A DNA stretch of 10,270 nt from an uncultured Bacteroidia bacterium. GTDB taxonomy: Bacteria > Bacteroidota > Bacteroidia > Bacteroidales > UBA932. The notes under the pieces were generated by a model. The model was not told where the DNA came from. It made no database searches and saw nothing but the letters and a program-made list of their open reading frames with translations. Each line of letters opens with the position of its first letter. Position 1 is the stretch's first letter. The position numbers and the translations under genes were made by a program. The stretch is taken from NCBI GenBank assembly GCA_902767355.1, contig CACXHG010000109.1, forward strand, positions 1 to 10,270, read 5' to 3'. Shown here piece after piece: positions 6,595-10,270 of the stretch.

Positions 6595-6625
6595 TTGGTT
6601 TTGTCAATTGTATTTAGTACTTTTG
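6595..6625 (+). promoter_or_regulatory. Bacteroidota-type promoter for the 51-aa peptide/1091-aa lipoprotein operon
   Basis: TTG (6595-6597) and TACTTTTG (6618-6625, exact TAnnTTTG) are separated by 20 bp. The ATG at 6663 follows 37 nt later, the same distance as between the leftward -7 and its small gene. The inverted repeat TAGTAC (6615-6620) / GTACTA (6636-6641) overlaps the -7 box and presumed start site. Confidence 0.6.
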
Positions 6626-6662
6626 AACCATACGCGTACTACTGAGCTTATTTATCCCAAAT

Positions 6663-6818
6663 ATGGAAAAGACAAAACATTTATCCCGGTATGAAGCCCC
6701 GGAAACTGAAACCTTTTTGATCAGTATCAAATCAAGGATTTTAACGGGTTCCGACCCCGCCGAAGTGAAAGTCGTCGTGCCCGAAGTTGAAGACAGTGGT
6801 TATTCGTATGACTTTTAA
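6663..6818 (+). CDS. 51-aa small protein, Y-x-A-P-x-T type, upstream of the 1091-aa lipoprotein
   Basis: ATG at 6663, TAA at 6816-6818. The product begins MEKTKHLSRYEAPETETF, has a middle of mixed hydrophobic character (LISIKSRIL), then T-G-S30-D31-P32 and an acidic, Tyr-containing tail (EVEDSGYSYDF). No signal peptide or membrane segment is present. It shares Y10-x-A12-P13-x-T15 and S30-D31-P32 with the 41-aa protein on the other side of the control region; the Tyr-to-Ser spacing is 20 here and 19 there. Its stop is 10 nt before the lipoprotein start, and a well-placed promoter lies upstream. Its length falls below usual gene-calling cut-offs. Function unknown. Confidence 0.78.
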   Translation: MEKTKHLSRYEAPETETFLISIKSRILTGSDPAEVKVVVPEVEDSGYSYDF

Positions 6819-6828
6819 ATTCCTTGCT

Positions 6829-9800
6829 ATGAAAAAGACTTTTAAATTTCTGTTGTTTGCAATTGCGGGATTCGTCATTATCGCATCCTGTACCGCAGAA
6901 CAATTTGAGCCTACGGTAGAGAAAACTCCCGAGAACAAACAGCTGGTGGAGGTTCATTTCAAGGCTGCCAATCCCGGCAATCCTGCCACAAAGACTTCTA
7001 TGGAGGCTACTTCCGAGGGCTACTCTCTCACCTGGGATGCGGGAGACATGATAGGTGCAACCTCATTGGTCTTTGAGGATGTGGAAAATCAGTGGGGATA
7101 TACGGACAGGTTGGCCACCCTGTATCCTTTTACAACGGAAGACGGAGGCGCTACTGCATCATTCTCCGGCAAGCTGCAGGCCGGCGAAAGTTACCATTTC
7201 TTTTATCCCATACAGTACCGCTATGAGCAAATGGGAGAAGGCGGAGGAGAAATGTTAAATAGCCTGCGTCCGAAAACCAGTGTGCGTACCAAAGCTTCTG
7301 ACGGGGAAGATGATGATGAAGACGAAGAGCAAACCCCTGAGTTTATGAGCTCGCAGGTTACCATCTGCGAGTATGGACTGACGGAGCAGAACGAAGAAGG
7401 GGAATGGGATTATTACGAAGCTCCCGAAGGTGGCATACCCGTAGCGTCTACGTCTGTGCCCAGGATTCAGTATCCGCAGGCCGGCTCTTTCGACGGTTAT
7501 GCCGATATTATGGTCGCTACAAATACCATCGACGTGCCGTCTCCGGAGCCCGGAGTTACCACGGTGGAAATAAGCACCAGCCCGAGCTTCACAAGGCTGG
7601 TTGCATTTCTGAGGACTTCAATAAAGGATGCCACCGACGGGTGGTTCGACGGGCAACATATCAAGGAGATTTATCTCAGAACGGAAAACAGTTATGACTA
7701 CCTCACTGCATCTAATGCATATATCGACCTTCTGAACAACACAATCGCTATTGACGGATATGGCGACAACAATAACAATGTGACAGCCAGATATGACGAA
7801 GATACCTGGTACACCCCTGCCGCAGATGGTTCCCAATCGACCTACTTCGCGGTGCTTCCCGGGCAGATTCACACGGAAACACCCTGGGGAGGTCCCAACA
7901 TGCTGACATTCGGCGGCGAGACGGAAGATGTACGTTTTATGAAAGTTGTCCCGCTGCAGCAGCCAATAATCCTTGAGCAGGGCAAAGTAACGAACCTGTC
8001 ATTTAAAATCACACAAGACTTCGCGTCAAGGCGCCCCGCCGTGGATGCGATTGTCATTGAAGGGCTTGAGGGCGACGGGCCCGCTTCTTTCGATATAGGA
8101 GGCCGTCCGAAGAATATCGGTTTCACCCCTACCTGGGAAGATGACGGCAAGGGTCTGTGGCCCGCTTCAGATATCGTCGACCCCAAGGACATTACCATAA
8201 CTTGTTCCAACCCGCAGGTTGCCGAAGCTGAGATTATCTCGTATTACAACTATTATGACGAGCTGTATTACGAGACAAGCTACAACTATGAGGATAAGCC
8301 TTATGTCACCTATTACCTTTCTGTCTGCCCCGCCGGGAAAGGAACCACGACCATTACCGTAGCCTACGGCGATGTGTCCACGTCCTTCGAAGTGGATGTT
8401 GACGACCCCGAATTCATCAACTTTGCCGACCAGCAAGTTGCTGCGGTGGCGCCGAACCTGGAGGGCTGGGATTATAATGGCGACGGGCATATCAGCATCA
8501 ACGAAGCTAAAGACGTGACCGAGATTCCCAGCAGTGCCTTCTCTGGGAATACCGAACTTGCAAGTTTCGACGATCTGGCCACGTACTTCCCCAACCTGGT
8601 ATACATATCCAGCAGTGCCTTCAGCGGGTGTACAAATCTTGCAAGCATCACTTTCCCTGAAGGATTGTCTTCTATCGGAGATAATGCTTTCAATGGCTGC
8701 ACTTCCCTCGAAGAATTGACTTTACCTTCTAACTGCACATCTCTCGGGAAGACCGCTTTCCAGGACTGTTCATCACTGACCGCGATACATCTCCCGGCCA
8801 ACCGAAGCGTCTCGTTCCACGGCGCCGTATTTGCCGGATGCTCCAACGTAACCAATGTTACCGGCCAGAATGCCTCGGCAGACGGGCGGTGCATAATCCA
8901 CGAAGACGGCCAGCTGTATTACTTCTTCCCTGCCGGCCTGGAGTCATATAAGTTCCCTGCAAATATCAAGAGTATACTGTATGGATGGGATCCCAATTCG
9001 GGCGACTATACTTACGCACTTGATCTTTTGTACGGCAACACAACTCTCAAGGTTCTCGATTTCTCCGACACCGGCCTCAAGACATACGACAGCGGCACCA
9101 ACTCTATGATTACCAACTCCAGCGTCGAGCGCGTGATTCTCCCGAGAGGAATGAACTCTTTTGACGATTACTGCTTCGGCGGTCAGATCAAGGATGTGGT
9201 CTTCACTTCGCCGACGGCTCCAAACTATAGCTATTATCCCTTCAACAGTGCCGGTAATGTAGAGAACTTCTATATCCCCTTCCAGTCGTATGACCTTTAT
9301 ATGGAAAAATTCAACTCTTACAGTGAGTTCACAAGCAAGGCTAAACCCGATGTCACAGACCTGGTCTGCACGAATTTCTCCATCACCGCAGGCGATGTCC
9401 ACGGGAGGGAATCTTGCACCAGGATTAACTGGACTTATACTTACAACGGTACACTGTATAACGGAGACCCTGTCACGGGCCAGTCTTTGACGGGCACCGC
9501 CATCTCCGAAGACTTTGGGCAGAACACCGCATCCTCACCCAGACAAGTCACAGTGAGCTATTCAATGCTCGGCTCTTCCGCCTCCTGCAACATTACCCAG
9601 GGCGCTTGGGATACCAATTGGGTATCGGCACAGCCCGACGGCACGCAGTGGCGTGTGGCAAGTTCTGTCACGAACGTGACCGGAGTTCCTTTCGAATACA
9701 ATCTCTATGAGTCTGAATCGAACTATTCGGCTCAGGACGGGAATGCAAATATCCGCATTGTAGTAGAAGGGTATCAGCATAAGACCATCAGGTTCTATGT

Positions 9801-10104
9801 CATAAGCTCCGGGCACACTTCCTATTCTTACCTTTGGGTAATGAAGCCCAATATGGAGCCCCTGCAATATATGTACAATCAGTCGACCGATTCAAATAGT
9901 ATACTTTCTAGTACCTACAGGATATTCGGTGAGCGCGACGGCGTAGGTCCTTCCGGCACGGATTTCTCTCATTATCGTGAAGTTGTGGTGAACGATGTGT
10001 CCGACGGCGATGTCATCTGGGTTCAGTACGGCAAGAGCGAATACTGGTGGAATAAGCCCTGGAACGGCCGCGGCTTCCTGCTGATGCCGCTCGTCCAGGA
10101 TTAA
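6829..10104 (+). CDS. Large multidomain surface lipoprotein (fimbrillin-like, Ig-like, EF-hand, BspA-type LRR)
   Basis: The 1091-residue product starts at ATG 6829 (MKKTFKFLLFAIAG); the frame is open 14 codons further, but that would bury the signal peptide and overlap the small gene. The lipobox ends at C21 (I-A-S-C). Residues 38-400 resemble a fimbrillin/Mfa-like domain (A53-T-K-T-S-M, T68-W-D-A-G-D, TYFAVLPGQ and ILEQGKVTNLSFKI), with an acidic run at 158-167. Residues 405-526 look like a BIG2-type Ig domain. An EF-hand/dockerin-like loop follows: D548, N550, D552, S556, E559. BspA-type leucine-rich repeats (SSAFSGCTNLASITFPEGL) run from about 565 to 700 and more loosely to 840. Residues 842-1091 are not recognised. 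Probably surface-exposed, for adhesion or ligand binding; the target is unknown. A strong terminator follows. Confidence 0.88.
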   Translation: MKKTFKFLLFAIAGFVIIASCTAEQFEPTVEKTPENKQLVEVHFKAANPGNPATKTSMEATSEGYSLTWDAGDMIGATSLVFEDVENQWGYTDRLATLYPFTTEDGGATASFSGKLQAGESYHFFYPIQYRYEQMGEGGGEMLNSLRPKTSVRTKASDGEDDDEDEEQTPEFMSSQVTICEYGLTEQNEEGEWDYYEAPEGGIPVASTSVPRIQYPQAGSFDGYADIMVATNTIDVPSPEPGVTTVEISTSPSFTRLVAFLRTSIKDATDGWFDGQHIKEIYLRTENSYDYLTASNAYIDLLNNTIAIDGYGDNNNNVTARYDEDTWYTPAADGSQSTYFAVLPGQIHTETPWGGPNMLTFGGETEDVRFMKVVPLQQPIILEQGKVTNLSFKITQDFASRRPAVDAIVIEGLEGDGPASFDIGGRPKNIGFTPTWEDDGKGLWPASDIVDPKDITITCSNPQVAEAEIISYYNYYDELYYETSYNYEDKPYVTYYLSVCPAGKGTTTITVAYGDVSTSFEVDVDDPEFINFADQQVAAVAPNLEGWDYNGDGHISINEAKDVTEIPSSAFSGNTELASFDDLATYFPNLVYISSSAFSGCTNLASITFPEGLSSIGDNAFNGCTSLEELTLPSNCTSLGKTAFQDCSSLTAIHLPANRSVSFHGAVFAGCSNVTNVTGQNASADGRCIIHEDGQLYYFFPAGLESYKFPANIKSILYGWDPNSGDYTYALDLLYGNTTLKVLDFSDTGLKTYDSGTNSMITNSSVERVILPRGMNSFDDYCFGGQIKDVVFTSPTAPNYSYYPFNSAGNVENFYIPFQSYDLYMEKFNSYSEFTSKAKPDVTDLVCTNFSITAGDVHGRESCTRINWTYTYNGTLYNGDPVTGQSLTGTAISEDFGQNTASSPRQVTVSYSMLGSSASCNITQGAWDTNWVSAQPDGTQWRVASSVTNVTGVPFEYNLYESESNYSAQDGNANIRIVVEGYQHKTIRFYVISSGHTSYSYLWVMKPNMEPLQYMYNQSTDSNSILSSTYRIFGERDGVGPSGTDFSHYREVVVNDVSDGDVIWVQYGKSEYWWNKPWNGRGFLLMPLVQD

Positions 10105-10119
10105 GACTAACCTAGCAGG

Positions 10120-10148
10120 AAAAAGGAGGCCTCTGGGCCTCCTTTTTT
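10120..10148. terminator. Strong, symmetric intrinsic terminator
   Basis: AAAAAGGAGGCC and GGCCTCCTTTTT form a 12-bp stem around the loop TCTG, ending in six T's on the plus strand and with five T's on the minus strand. It begins 15 nt after the stop of the 1091-aa lipoprotein gene. The A/T symmetry would let it work in both directions, which fits a convergent gene arriving from the right. Confidence 0.9.
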
Positions 10149-10179
10149 GTCTCAAACGCCATATAACAAACACTTCACT

Positions 10180-10269
10180 TCAGGAATCGACAATCACTAA
10201 GCGTTGTACCTTCTTCTGGATTGGCTTCTGGCTGCGGTCACTACGCGTGATGCGACCTGATGGGCTGTA
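10180..10269 (-). CDS. Possible C-terminal end of a convergent gene running off the right edge
   Basis: On the minus strand one frame is open from the window edge to a TGA at 10182-10180, giving 29 residues rich in Arg, Lys and Gln (SDRSQKPIQKKVQRLVIVDS at the end). A second frame is also open, to a TAG at 10199-10197 (ending ARSQSRRRYNA), so the true frame is uncertain. Third-position GC slightly favours the first. The bidirectional terminator 32 nt beyond supports a convergent gene here. The family cannot be named from so few residues. Confidence 0.25.
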   Translation of the reverse strand, partial: YSPSGRITRSDRSQKPIQKKVQRLVIVDS

Positions 10270-10270
10270 C

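Noticed and set aside
6787..6828. 14-codon N-terminal extension of the 1091-aa lipoprotein
   Set aside because: It overlaps the 51-aa gene and would put charged residues before the signal peptide; ATG 6829 gives a standard lipoprotein signal.
7306..7335. Purine-rich GAAGATGATGATGAAGAC stretch as a possible DNA repeat
   Set aside because: It simply encodes the acidic run at residues 158-167 of the lipoprotein, probably a flexible linker.
10198..10270. Possible tRNA or structured RNA at the right edge
   Set aside because: I could not fold a cloverleaf or find a T-loop; only 4-bp inverted segments are present.

Overview
The window looks like chromosomal DNA from the Bacteroidota, most likely a Bacteroidales gut-type organism of moderate GC content (Alistipes/RC9/Cryptobacteroides-like is a guess). 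The reasons are four predicted lipoproteins with Bacteroidota-style signal peptides, fimbrillin-like and FISUMP surface proteins, BspA-type leucine-rich repeats, promoter candidates of the TTG / TAnnTTTG type instead of the E. coli -35/-10 type, and a lack of obvious Shine-Dalgarno sequences. No tRNA, rRNA, CRISPR array, transposase or phage gene is seen.

Layout. (1) Positions 1-932, plus strand: the tail of an unidentified Trp-rich protein cut by the window edge, then a 174-residue lipocalin-like lipoprotein. (2) Positions 940-3864, minus strand: a complete lutABC lactate-oxidation operon (lutA 238 aa, lutB 440 aa, lutC 192 aa, joined by 4-nt and 11-nt overlaps), preceded by a small GlsB/YeaQ-type membrane protein. 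A hairpin lies between glsB and lutA. lutC ends only 7 nt from the convergent lipoprotein gene. (3) Positions 3929-6415, minus strand: a tightly packed three-gene unit of a 41-aa peptide gene, a 517-aa fimbrillin-like/FISUMP lipoprotein and a 262-aa metallophosphoesterase lipoprotein. (4) Positions 6416-6662: a divergent control region with a candidate promoter for each side, a perfect 20-bp AT-rich palindrome, and a short stretch that may be the remnant of a second metallophosphoesterase 3' end. (5) Positions 6663-10104, plus strand: a 51-aa peptide gene and a 1091-aa lipoprotein with a fimbrillin-like region, an Ig-like region, an EF-hand/dockerin-like calcium loop, leucine-rich repeats and an unrecognised C-terminal region. 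A strong symmetric terminator follows, then possibly the end of a convergent gene running off the right edge.

The most notable point is the divergent surface-protein locus. Each large lipoprotein gene is preceded, 6 or 10 nt upstream, by a very short gene that standard length cut-offs would miss. The two short proteins are recognisably related: Tyr-x-Ala-Pro-x-Thr near the N-terminus, a hydrophobic middle, then Ser-Asp-Pro 19 or 20 residues after the Tyr. This repeated small-peptide plus surface-lipoprotein arrangement around a shared control region with an operator-like palindrome is the best candidate here for an undescribed system. The peptides' function is unknown. The lut operon and its neighbours are ordinary by comparison.
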